A stretch of 64,000 nucleotides of DNA. Source: Zoroaster sp. YZ-2022. Lineage: Eukaryota; Echinodermata; Asteroidea; Forcipulatida; Zoroasteridae. Positions 25,201-33,171 of the stretch are shown piece by piece. Where the stretch lies: NCBI GenBank assembly GCA_029582265.1, contig CM055826.1:38076127-38140126 (forward strand). The letters are read 5' to 3'. Below the pieces are notes generated by a model. That model was given only the letters and a program-made list of their open reading frames with translations. It was not told where the DNA came from and did not search any database. Both the position numbers and the translations under genes were made by a program. How positions within the stretch are numbered: position 1 is the first letter of the stretch; each line of letters begins with the position of its first letter.

Positions 25201-25428
25201 TTTTTCAAAATTAAATTTCCTTTCATTTGAGACCAAACTTGATATACTTTGAGCAAAATTTACTAAAGTAGACCCCCTCACAAGTGACCCCCCTCTTGTA
25301 GGCCTCGTGCACCAGATTGATTTACGTGTCCACCCTGTGGGTGTTCATTTGACCCCACTGAACTGTTTGACACCCATGAAGTTTTTATAACTTAGCGATG
25401 CAGGGTGACCTTGCTTGCCCCCTGGGTA
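22264..25428 (+). mobile_element. TIR element carrying the nuclease-CXC gene
   Basis: Terminal TACCCAGGGGGCAA (22264-22277) is exactly complemented by TTGCCCCCTGGGTA (25415-25428). Imperfect inverted similarity continues inward for about 170 bp (GTTATAAAAAC, AGGGTGGACACGT, TGCACG, AGAGGGGGGTCA blocks). GCA flanks both ends (22261-22263, 25429-25431), a 3-bp duplication; alternatively the duplication is TA with TIRs starting CCCAGG. It splits a minus-strand reading frame that resumes in phase on the other side, confirming a clean insertion. 3165 bp with one gene. The 3-bp duplication and XPG-like nuclease recall the Academ superfamily from memory; this is not verified. Confidence 0.82.
22613..24883 (+). 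CDS. FEN1/XPG-like nuclease with C-terminal CXC domain
   Basis: 756-codon intact ORF. Conserved-looking text starts near Met27 (MKQLPSTAPDVYDSF); an AG at 22689, after CATTCTACC, could be a splice acceptor, so an upstream exon may be missing and the N-terminus is uncertain. Residues 171-230 are Lys-rich and helical. Residues 299-550 carry the acidic series of the FEN1/XPG 5'-nuclease family: VIVDAMSVI (D304), HEEADTR (E448, E449, D451), ANDTDVVVL (D476, D478) and SGRDITSYPFFIGK (D536, matching the GxDYxxGIxGIGK-like segment). Residues 684-716 hold nine Cys in CSCKKGCQRNCRC and CNIGCLCRGHPDTC, a Tesmin/TSO1-like CXC zinc-binding domain. The tail from 721 is acidic. A metal-dependent DNA-cleaving role in transposition is inferred. 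Confidence 0.8.
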   Translation: MGSVHITYIWCVWCHISSHFISILPEMKQLPSTAPDVYDSFLNGNFVARHASGSHNAVSPDMLLEQTYNANAKEVSGLGTITTNEAARTKWVYTKPLTAAASFQLKSMLDLNAETQNPHHEAGKARIAKDAALVDNVIQSIDKNPFSAADQEHLINVSTGQIANADVQSHLTKVKETGQLALEKSIREDKKDIVKLKTLYTQNKSKKSAKKEQQTKSKEVTALLRLVKSNASEGHDGDMDITDFIGNHECTDFPPSLFDDRGQMRSTNTKSSLVKALKTETEVQPAEDIPQPTGSTMSTSVIVDAMSVIRKWSFVKDTPFPDIADHYRKLLLTNLPTDTKSVHFCCDRYYANSLKTAERARRAETGGKVYEVSGQFRAPDPKAFFSVSENKAALHEYLCEKWVSDERVNLLLGSMKLFLSGGFRDVSKSVLLTNGDESPVAELQSMHEEADTRLLLHTIYATQVEGIKRVVIYANDTDVVVLCVYYFKTKLQEMGLEELWMKTQQDSYLPIHEIARRLDADLCQALPLIHSLSGRDITSYPFFIGKTTWLQKSKTVPLDHLASFAEVDHNLTDDIIDQARQLFIAVYSSRDEISRFDSLAELRAHKFLKSDTTDLRRLPPTEDAFRLHLERAAYACIVDKTAHIANPVLPEPLEYGWTSEGDNVVPQQMRNAAWPKDVSNGTNCSCKKGCQRNCRCTKASRRCNIGCLCRGHPDTCSRAKMQEELEMELAGESECSEDEESESSAEEIEDSEESYR

Positions 25429-25947
25429 GCATGGAGATTACATGTACGTTGAACAAGTCACTATCGTGGATTTTGGTCTTTGGAGTGAAGTAGGATAGTT
25501 CTGTAAGTTGCGGCCCGGTACTAAAACCGGCTAAGGCGCCCTTCTCGGGGGCGCAGGGCGTGTTACAGTTCATGTCACTTCTCTCTGGTTCATCCTGTGT
25601 ATCACCGTTAACATTGCTAGTTTCGGAGGAGTTTTCTGCTGACTTTGACATCACATCTTGTTGCAATATCCCTGGCGAGGCGTTGGACAATGCGGCTTGT
25701 CCGGGAGTTTCTCCAGCTGTGTTTGCAAAACGGCCGACGGGAGTCGATACCCACATGTCGTTGATAACTGTACTGCACGAGCGCCAAATACAGTTGCCGA
25801 GTTTGCAAATAACACCAAAGAGGAGTGTTACCACTGTTGCCATCAGTATGAGAACTGTCGCGATGGGGATAGGCTGAACTTTTTCTAGTCCATCAGATGA
25901 AAGTTCGGGACATGGGACGTCACAAGTCAAAACATCCTGGGAGTGTT
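25429..25947 (-). pseudogene. Element A spacer after RNase H, with a transmembrane segment
   Basis: The minus-strand frame is open through this interval. It continues in phase from the RNase H segment (26601-27123) across the solo LTR, and on to about 22173 across the TIR element. It contains a hydrophobic stretch (PIATVLILMATVVTLLFGVI) followed by KLGNCIWRSC, then a Ser/Asn/Pro-rich hydrophilic region. In most Gypsy elements the integrase follows RNase H, but no integrase is seen here. The segment may be an envelope-like or spacer product, and I cannot name it. The reading frame is interrupted by two insertions, so it is inactive. Confidence 0.5.
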
Positions 25948-26600
25948 TGTAACCTGGAAAAATGGTACTCTTGAGAATGACGGGGATAGCCAACCAAAAC
26001 AGCAAAAACCAAGATCGATAGGAAAAGGTCGCGAACTTTTCTTAAACAAATTGGGACAAAGAAAAAAATTATTTTACCTTCAAAGACAAACGGCTTTATT
26101 AACTTCTCAAAACAAACCTTTTGAGCTAAAAATCCAAATTGCCAATTAAAAATAAGTTTTTAAAAAAATTCAAAGGTAAGAAGGTTAAGGTAAGAAAAAC
26201 TCAACTGTTATAAAAATGTTTCCCAAAAGAATGTAACTCCAAGCGTAAAAACAAAAATGTATAAAACCAACACAGCACTAAAGTGAAATACAATTTACAG
26301 ACAATCAAACATCTACCAGAATTATTGAGCAGTATGAGTGTATGGGAGAAAGCAGCTGTCCGGCATATGTGTTTACTGCTTACTGCTTACCTGCTCACTG
26401 ACCAGCTTAGCACAGGGCCAGTGTCAGGACAAAGGAATGGTCTGGTGCTCTTTAACAATTAACTAAAATATATACAGTGAACTTTGGGTACTACACAGGG
26501 GTGCCACTCCTATGAGTATATTGCAAAAAGAAATAAAAACATATAAATTCTCTAAGGGGCACTCCTACTATATATAACACAGGAATTTCACTCCCTTACA
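25948..26600 (-). repeat. Solo LTR (element B family)
   Basis: Bounded by TGTAACCTGG at 25948 and CTCCCTTACA at 26600, with TGTT duplicated at 25944-25947 and 26601-26604. Its ends and several internal blocks (CTGCTCACTGACCA, GGACAAAGG-like, GAATTTCACTCCC) match the LTR of element B at 33172-35317. Removing it restores the surrounding minus-strand frame, so it is a solo LTR left by LTR-LTR recombination. Confidence 0.85.
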
Positions 26601-26604
26601 TGTT

Positions 26605-27123
26605 CACTGCATGAAGATTTGACAATATCGGGAGTGTTCTGAGGGGATTCTACCTTGTCTGCAGAGGTAGCATGAATTCGTCTGGTCGATAGGGGGATTA
26701 CGTCGTCGACTTTGTTGAAATCGGACCATAGTTCACTCTTAGTGACACACTTGTCACAACCACCACAAGGTAGTTCAGTGAGGATAGTTCTACCGTCGTA
26801 GCACGGGCACTCATCAGGATCACACGGCACCCTAGAGAGGGCATCTGCATTGCCATGTTTCTTTCCTGCACGGTATTCAATCTTAAAGTCAAACTGGGCC
26901 ATAATCTCTAGCCATCGAGCCATTTGATCAACTGGATCTTTGAATGTCATTATCCATCTCAAAGCACTGTGGTCTGTGCGAATCAGAAACTGCTTACCAA
27001 GCAAGTACAAACGTAACAATAGCGAGTAGTTCACGTCTCGTCGTACAGTATCGCCGTTGAGGTTTGGTCATCGACCGGCTAGCATACGCTATCGGTCGCT
27101 CTTCTTCTTTCTGTGTTCGTTCG
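26605..27123 (-). pseudogene. Element A RNase H C-terminal part
   Basis: Translation gives KQFLIRTDHSALRW, FKIEYRAGKKHGNADALSR and a Cys-rich CPCYDG...CGGCDKC stretch, the RNase H end and post-RNase-H linker of a Ty3/Gypsy pol. The first half of RNase H lies at 31979 and above. The two halves were separated by the Mag-like insertion at a GTTCG target. A further frameshift sits before YLLGKQF near 27025. Confidence 0.85.
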
Positions 27124-27264
27124 TGTAGAGTTGTTATAGCGCCCTCTGTTGATCACAAGTTGTTGTTATCATTAATCAATCCAAGATGGCTGAATAAACG
27201 TAATCTAGAAAGTTCTCAATTGTTTCGTTCAAACTCAATCTCATAATCTATCTTAAACACCACA
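27124..27264 (+). repeat. 5' LTR of Mag-like element
   Basis: 141 bp, TG...CA ends, identical to 31838-31978. Confidence 0.95.
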
Positions 27265-27415
27265 TTTTGGCGACGAGGATCTGAGGATACAAGCACAGAA
27301 AGCTTAGGTGAGTTGTCAAAGTTTATTGGCACATTCTACATCGATAAAAGTCTCGAAATCTAACCACAAAATCTCTACGTTAGTGAGTCAAAATCAGTCA
27401 CATGCTCACACCACC

Positions 27416-28300
27416 ATGTCAATCTTACCAGTCTTCCAGAGATTTGATGTGCATGCAGATAGTAATGCGGGCCCCAGATGGAAGAAATGGTTGCCGAGAT
27501 TTGAAAGGTTAATGGTAGCTATGGATATCAGTAATGAGGCACGAAAAAGAGCATTGTTACTCCACTATGCAGGCACAGATGTAGATGAAATCTTTGAGAC
27601 TTTAGATAACACAGGCGATGAAAATGACTACAAATCTGCAGTCGAAGCCCTCACCAAATACTTCAACCCTCGCAGAAATAAGGCATAGTATATAAATTCA
27701 GACAGGCGAAACAGGAGAAGAAAGAGACACTAGACACCTATCACACTCGATTGAGACAGCTATCCCAGACCTGCGAATTCGAAAATGTGGACAATGAAAT
27801 TGTCGCACAGATAATCTTGAGTTGCCAATCTCAACGCTCTACGTAGAAGAGCCCTGCGTGAGACAATGACGCTTGAACAGCTACTTACCATTGGCCGTTC
27901 CTTCGAAACAAGTGAACGTGAAGCAGATCTAGTCGAAGCTGGTCGTCAAGAAGCTACAAATGCAATCAGTGATGATCATGATAGAGGCAGACATGATAGA
28001 CGGTCCAATCCTCCTACCCGCCGACGAAGAAAGCAAAGCAAATCCAAAAGTCAGAGGTCTCCGTCCAGACAGAGACAACCTGAACGACCGGGTCAGCGAA
28101 ACCGCACCTGCTACTTCTGTGGTGGTTCTTATCCCCATACCAACACCTGCCCAGCAAAGGGTAAAGAATGTCGCTACTGTAAGAAGATGGGACATTTTGC
28201 GTCAGTCTGTCACTCAGCAAAAGCTAAACAAGCCGTACACACTGTGGACCAAAGTGAAGAAGATTCAGATGCTGACTACATTTTTGCAAACCATGCAAGT
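27416..28300 (+). pseudogene. gag: gag of Mag-like element, frameshifted
   Basis: Met at 27416 begins MSILPVFQRFDVHADSNAG. The frame stops at 27686-27688 and resumes one frame over as KFRQAKQEKKETLDTYHTRL, then shifts again near 27840 into RRALRETMTLEQLL. An Arg/Ser-rich basic region (about 27990-28100) precedes two zinc-knuckle-like motifs (CYFCGGSYPH...C and the canonical CRYCKKMGHFASVC, about 28109-28214). The order capsid, basic linker, CCHC is standard for Gypsy gag. At least two indels make this copy non-functional as read. Confidence 0.9.
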
Positions 28301-28678
28301 GCTTTCGTCATTCATTCTGCTAACCTGCCTACCTGCAAGATGAGCATAGGCAACACAACCATGACAGCCATGATAGATTCTGGCGCATCAGTCAATGTAC
28401 TAGACTCAAATTCTTTTGATCTTCTTCAATTCAACCGTCACACTCTGAAACAGCCACGTTCCAAAGTCTATGCATACGGCACAAAAACACCCCTGCCGGT
28501 ACTTGGCATTTTTTCCGCTGAAGTCAAAGTTGGTTCAACTTCCTGTAACGCAGATTTCTACGTAATCGATACCGACACATGTAATTTGCTATCCTACAGA
28601 ACGGCGAAGAATCTGAAACTGATCTCCTCAACCCCGACCTTGTTACGTGTCACATCCAGCAAATGCCAGAGCAGATGA
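28301..28678 (+). pseudogene. Protease domain of Mag-like element
   Basis: Continues in frame from gag. The aspartic protease active site appears as MIDSGASVNVLD (about 28370-28405), with a flap-like YAYGTKTPLPVLG downstream. The frame ends at 28678, while the next conserved segment (YSDLFDGIGKI) is in another frame, so a frameshift lies near 28640-28680. Confidence 0.85.
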
Positions 28679-28708
28679 AACAGACACCAGACCCCATGAA
28701 CATGAGCC

Positions 28709-30048
28709 ATGATAGCGTACATCAGAAATACAGTGACTTATTTGATGGCATTGGAAAAATCAACGATGTCCAAATTCAACTCCATATCGACCCTGCCGTC
28801 CAACCAAAACAACAAAAGCATCGTCGCATACCATTCCACACTCAAAGATGTTGAGAAAGAGCTCCAGAGACTTGAAGATTTAGATATAATCGAGAAAGTT
28901 GATGGTCCTACACCGTGGGTCAGCCCAATCGTAGTTGTACCGAAACCCTCGGGAGCAGTCAGAATTTGTGTTGACATGCGTCAAGCAAATAAAGCAATCG
29001 AAAGAGAGCGACATCCCATGCCAACTCTAGATGACATCATAGCAGATTTGAATGGTTCCTTAGTCTTCAGCACACTCGACATGACCGCTGGTTATCACCA
29101 ATTTGTACTCGCACCCGAATCAAGACATATCACTACATTCAGTACTCATGCTGGTCTTCGTCGATACAAACGTTTGATGTTTGGTGTAAATGCAGCTTCA
29201 GAAATATTCCAGACAGCAGTATCACAACTACTCACTGGTCTAGAAGGGTGTAAGAATGTTTCTGATGACATCATAGTCTACGGCAAAGACAAGCAGGAAC
29301 ACGACAGAAACCTGAAAGCTGTACTCGATAGACTCCAGAGCCATAACGCCAAACTCAACAAAGACAAGTGCAAATTCGCACAGCCGCAAGTCAAATTCTA
29401 CGGACATATCTTCTCCAGAGACGGTCTTGCCCCTGATCCCAAAAAGATCGATGCACTCATCAATGCCACTCCTCCAATGAATCCGAAAGAAGTCAAATCA
29501 TTCCTTGGTCTAGCTTCATATGTATCCAGATTCATCCCTAACTATGCAACAGTCACAGCACCCCTGCGAATTCTCACACACCAAGATGCAGAATGGAAGT
29601 GGGATTCAGAAGAAATTGCGTCCTTCATGAAGCTGAAAAGTATCCTGAGTAATTCCAGTATGATGGCCTACTTCGATCCACGTAAAGTAACAGACATCAT
29701 CGTGGATGCAAGCCCAGTCGGTTTAGGCGCAATGCTGTGTCAAGATGGCAAAGTCATCTCATACGGAAGTCGCACACTGTCCGGCGTAGAAACCAGATAC
29801 TCTCAGACAGAACGAGAAATGCTTGCAACAGTCTGGGAGTCGAGCATTTTCATCTCTACATATACGGTTCCAAATTCCGAATCATCACCGACCACAAACC
29901 ACTTTTGGGTATCTTCAAAGGCAACAGGCAGACTTCTCTGAGAATTGATCGATGGCGTTTTCGCCTTATGCCATACAACTGTGAACTCGTGTACAAGCCA
30001 GGCAAAGATGATGAAAATCCTGCAGACTACATAAGCAGACACCGGTAA
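28709..30048 (+). pseudogene. pol: RT and RNase H of Mag-like element
   Basis: RT motifs in order: KVDGPTPWVSPIVVVPKPSG, RICVDMRQANKAI, FSTLDMTAGYHQF, LMFGVNAASEIFQ and the catalytic VSDDIIVYG near 29260-29285, an SDD variant common in this group. RNase H follows with IVDASPVGLGAML, YSQTEREML, then in another frame FRIITDHKPL and PGKDDENPADYISR. Frameshifts are visible near 28845 (HTQ to KDVEKEL) and at 29835-29837, where GGG replaces the expected GGGG. An in-frame stop follows at 30046-30048. Confidence 0.92.
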
Positions 30049-30176
30049 ACAAACCCTCCAGCAAATCCGTTTGCAGAAGAATACGTGAGCTATGTCTGTA
30101 ACAACGCAGTTCCCAAAGCCATGACCCTTGATGAAGTTCGCGATGAAACCGCTACTGATGACGCTATGCAAAGCTG

Positions 30177-31499
30177 ATGAAAACAATCCAGTCAGGAAAG
30201 TCACATGACTGGGACGATATAGACATTCGACTGCTCAAACCAGTCCGGCTCGAATTGACCATATGCAATGGAGTAATCCTGAGAGAAAACCGTTTAGTCA
30301 TGCCCACATCCCTGAGATCTAAAGCCGTAAACCTTGCTCATGCCAGTCACCAAGGAATCGTGAAGACAAAATGCTTCCTCAGAGAAAAAGTTTGGTTTCC
30401 AGGAATTGATAGAATGGTTGAAGACAAAGTAAGACAATGCATTCCCTGCCAAGCAGCAACCACTACTAATGCAGAAAGACCAGAACCACTAAAGATGACA
30501 CCACTACCTTCCGCTCCATGGAAAGAGGTTGCAGTAGATTTTACCGGTCCTTACGCATCAGGAGAATATCTTCTAGTAGTCGTAGACGAATACAGTCGCT
30601 ACCCCGAAGTTGAAATCGTCACTTCTACTTCATCCAAATCCACCATACCAAAGCTAGATGCAATCTTCTCCAGACAAGGCATTCCCGATGTAGTGAAGAC
30701 AGACAATGGCCCTCCTTTTCACGGTCATGAATTCGCTAAGTTCGCTACTTCCCTTGGATTTACACACCGTAGAGTCACTCCGCTATGGCCGAGAGCGAAT
30801 GGAGAGGTAGAACGACTGAACAGAACACTTGGAAAAGTCATACGCACCGCTGAATCAGAAGGAGTAAGCTGGAAACAACAGTTACACAAATTTCTCCGTC
30901 AATACAGAGCCACTCCACATTCCACGACTAACATATCTCCAAGCGAAGCACTAAACTCGAGAAAGCTGAAGTGTGAATTCCCAGAACTTCAGACTCGATG
31001 CAGTATCGCAAACATGACAACTATCTTCGAGAGAGATGCACGACAGAAGTCAAAGATGAAAGCATACACAGACAATCTTCTTCATGCAAAGCCGAGCAAC
31101 ATCGAAGAAGGAGATACGGTTCTTGTCGCCAAACCCAAAAGAACCAAACACACTCCTCCGTTCAATCCCAACCCCTTTGAAGTCACAACAAGGAGAGGAA
31201 ACATGATCGTAGCCAGACGAGGTGACAAGTTGACAAAGCGAAATGTTTCTCACTTCAAACGAATTGAAGCCCCTCCTCCAGATCCCCACATTACCTCAGA
31301 AGAAGACAACGAAGAACACATGGACAATCTACCTACTCTCACAGAACCTCCAACAATCCCAAAAACTACTGACACTGCCACACGTACCGCGACGCCTGAT
31401 GACAATGATGAACTATCCCGTTCTCCCTTGAAGTCATGTCTCCGTCGATCCACCAGAGTTCATAAGCCTCCAGTTAGGTTCAAAGACTATGTCAAATAA
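30177..31499 (+). CDS. Integrase of Mag-like element
   Basis: 440-codon open frame. An HHCC zinc-binding region (HASHQGIVKTKCF...CIPCQA) comes first, then the DDE core: VDFTGPY (D about nt 30538), KTDNGPPF (D about 30700) and NGEVERLNRTL with 35 residues between the second D and the E. A basic C-terminal domain (GDTVLVAKPKRTKHTPPF) and an acidic Pro/Thr-rich tail follow. The usual link to RNase H is lost through an AAA for AAAA run at 30170-30172, so it reads as a separate ORF. It would catalyse insertion of the element cDNA. Confidence 0.93.
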   Translation: MKTIQSGKSHDWDDIDIRLLKPVRLELTICNGVILRENRLVMPTSLRSKAVNLAHASHQGIVKTKCFLREKVWFPGIDRMVEDKVRQCIPCQAATTTNAERPEPLKMTPLPSAPWKEVAVDFTGPYASGEYLLVVVDEYSRYPEVEIVTSTSSKSTIPKLDAIFSRQGIPDVVKTDNGPPFHGHEFAKFATSLGFTHRRVTPLWPRANGEVERLNRTLGKVIRTAESEGVSWKQQLHKFLRQYRATPHSTTNISPSEALNSRKLKCEFPELQTRCSIANMTTIFERDARQKSKMKAYTDNLLHAKPSNIEEGDTVLVAKPKRTKHTPPFNPNPFEVTTRRGNMIVARRGDKLTKRNVSHFKRIEAPPPDPHITSEEDNEEHMDNLPTLTEPPTIPKTTDTATRTATPDDNDELSRSPLKSCLRRSTRVHKPPVRFKDYVK

Positions 31500-31837
31500 T
31501 TCCTTTAAAAAAAAATTGTTTTAAAAATCCAAAATTAAAAATAAAAATAAAAAGCCAAAAACAAAAGCAAAGTTTTTCACTGAAAACCTAAATTCTCATT
31601 TTCTGAGCACATGAGAACATGTTTTGTTTTGTTGTTTAAACAAAAAATTTATTGAAAATTTTCCCTTAAATTGTTGTTGTTTATTCAAAAAAAAAAAGAA
31701 AGGACTCTAAAGAAATGCATCATGACAATTGATTTTCATTTATGTTTTTAATCACTCATCAGTTCAAAGATTTTTTAAGTTTGCTTTTCAAAAAAAATTT
31801 AAAGTTGTAAAATCTTTATCTAAAAATAGGGGGTAAA

Positions 31838-31978
31838 TGTAGAGTTGTTATAGCGCCCTCTGTTGATCACAAGTTGTTGTTATCATTAATCAATCCAAGA
31901 TGGCTGAATAAACGTAATCTAGAAAGTTCTCAATTGTTTCGTTCAAACTCAATCTCATAATCTATCTTAAACACCACA
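31838..31978 (+). repeat. 3' LTR of Mag-like element
   Basis: 141 bp, identical to the 5' copy. Followed by target duplication GTTCG. Confidence 0.95.
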
Positions 31979-33171
31979 GTTCGCACCACTGAATTTGTGA
32001 CAGGGTGGCGCCGATACCGGTATCCGATGCATCAGTATCGATAATGAAAAGTCCGTCGTTATCGGGGTACGACATAAGTTCATCACCTGTCAGTGCGGCT
32101 TTCAATGTTTCGAACGCGGTTTGACAGTCAGGGGTCCACTTAAATATCGGTCCGGCCTCTAACAGACGATTTAAGGGACTGGCTATCGTCGAGAACTTCG
32201 CTAGAAATCGACGATAGTAAGAACAGAGTCCAAGAAACGAGCGTACATCAGTGATATTCTTAGGTGTCGGCCAGTCTTGAACTGCATGCAGCAACCTTGC
32301 TGGGATCTGGTTTAACACCATCTTGGGTTATGGTGTGACCCAGAAAAAGAACTTCATCACGGAAGAGCTCACACTTGCTTGGTTTTAGTTTCAACCCGGC
32401 GTTTCCGAGCCGTTTCAAAACTTCTTCAAGACGCTGTATGTGTTCTTGAAATGTTGAGGATATGATGATGACGTCATCAAGATATATCAGCAAGGTTTTC
32501 CACTGTAACCCTTTAAGCACAAGTTCCATGCAACGCTCGTGCTCGGCGCGTTACAAAGTCCAAATGGCATAGTGATGTATTCGTATAGGCCACTACGGGT
32601 CACGAACGCGGTTTTAGGACGGTCTTCCTCTTTCATCTTAATCTGCCAGTAGCCTGACTGCAGATCAAGTGTGCTGAAAATCTTGGCTCCACTGAGGCAA
32701 TCTAGAGTCATCAATGCGTGGTAACGGGTATGCGTCATGGCGCGTTACGTTATTTAACTTTCGGTAGTCGACACATGGGCGTGTCGTGCCATCTTTCTTT
32801 CGCACAAAAACCATTGGTGAAGCCCAGGGGGATGTTGATTCTTGTATCACCCCTGCCTTCAGTTGGCTTTCTAGTATTTTCTCTTCCTCGCCCTGAAATG
32901 CTTTTGGGGGGCGTCTGGGCGGCTGACGTATGGGGCGAGTGTCACCAGTGTCAATAGTGTGCTCCACTGTTGCTGTTCGGCCCAAGTCCTCAGCGGACTT
33001 TGAGAAAGTGTTCACATGCCTTGTCAAAAGTTCCGCCAATGATTTTTGTTGAGGAGAGGAGAGATTTTTACAACTCCTCTCAGAGTTTTTCGAGGTTCTC
33101 GGACCATTTTTCGGGGGCATCACGGGTTTTGGGGCGTTGGGTGCGACTGAGGATGACGATTTGCACGCATG
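31979..33171 (-). pseudogene. pol: Element A reverse transcriptase and first half of RNase H
   Basis: Minus-strand translation in four overlapping frames gives, in order, [88 protein letters not shown] (catalytic YLDD, about 32475-32500), [24 protein letters not shown] and [13 protein letters not shown]. These are the standard Ty3/Gypsy RT and RNase H motifs. Frameshifts occur near 32700, 32525 and 32290. The gag and protease upstream are missing, cut by the element B LTR at 33172. Confidence 0.92.

Larger units (their letters stand above)
27124..31978 (+). mobile_element. Complete Mag-like Ty3/Gypsy LTR retrotransposon
   Basis: Two 141-bp LTRs (27124-27264 and 31838-31978), TGTAGAGTTG...AACACCACA, are identical at every base. 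The element is flanked by 5-bp GTTCG (27119-27123, 31979-31983). A primer-binding-like TTTTGGCGACGAGGAT follows the left LTR, and the purine-rich AAAAATAGGGGGTAAA precedes the right LTR. The interior encodes gag, protease, RT, RNase H and integrase in order, which is typical Ty3/Gypsy; short LTRs and the integrase text suggest the Mag/SURL group. Identical LTRs imply recent insertion, yet the ORFs carry several frameshifts. Confidence 0.95.

Noticed and set aside
27866..31499. Intentional programmed frameshifting between Mag-like ORFs
   Set aside because: The shifts fall inside conserved domains and at ordinary homopolymers, so they are indels rather than recoding sites.
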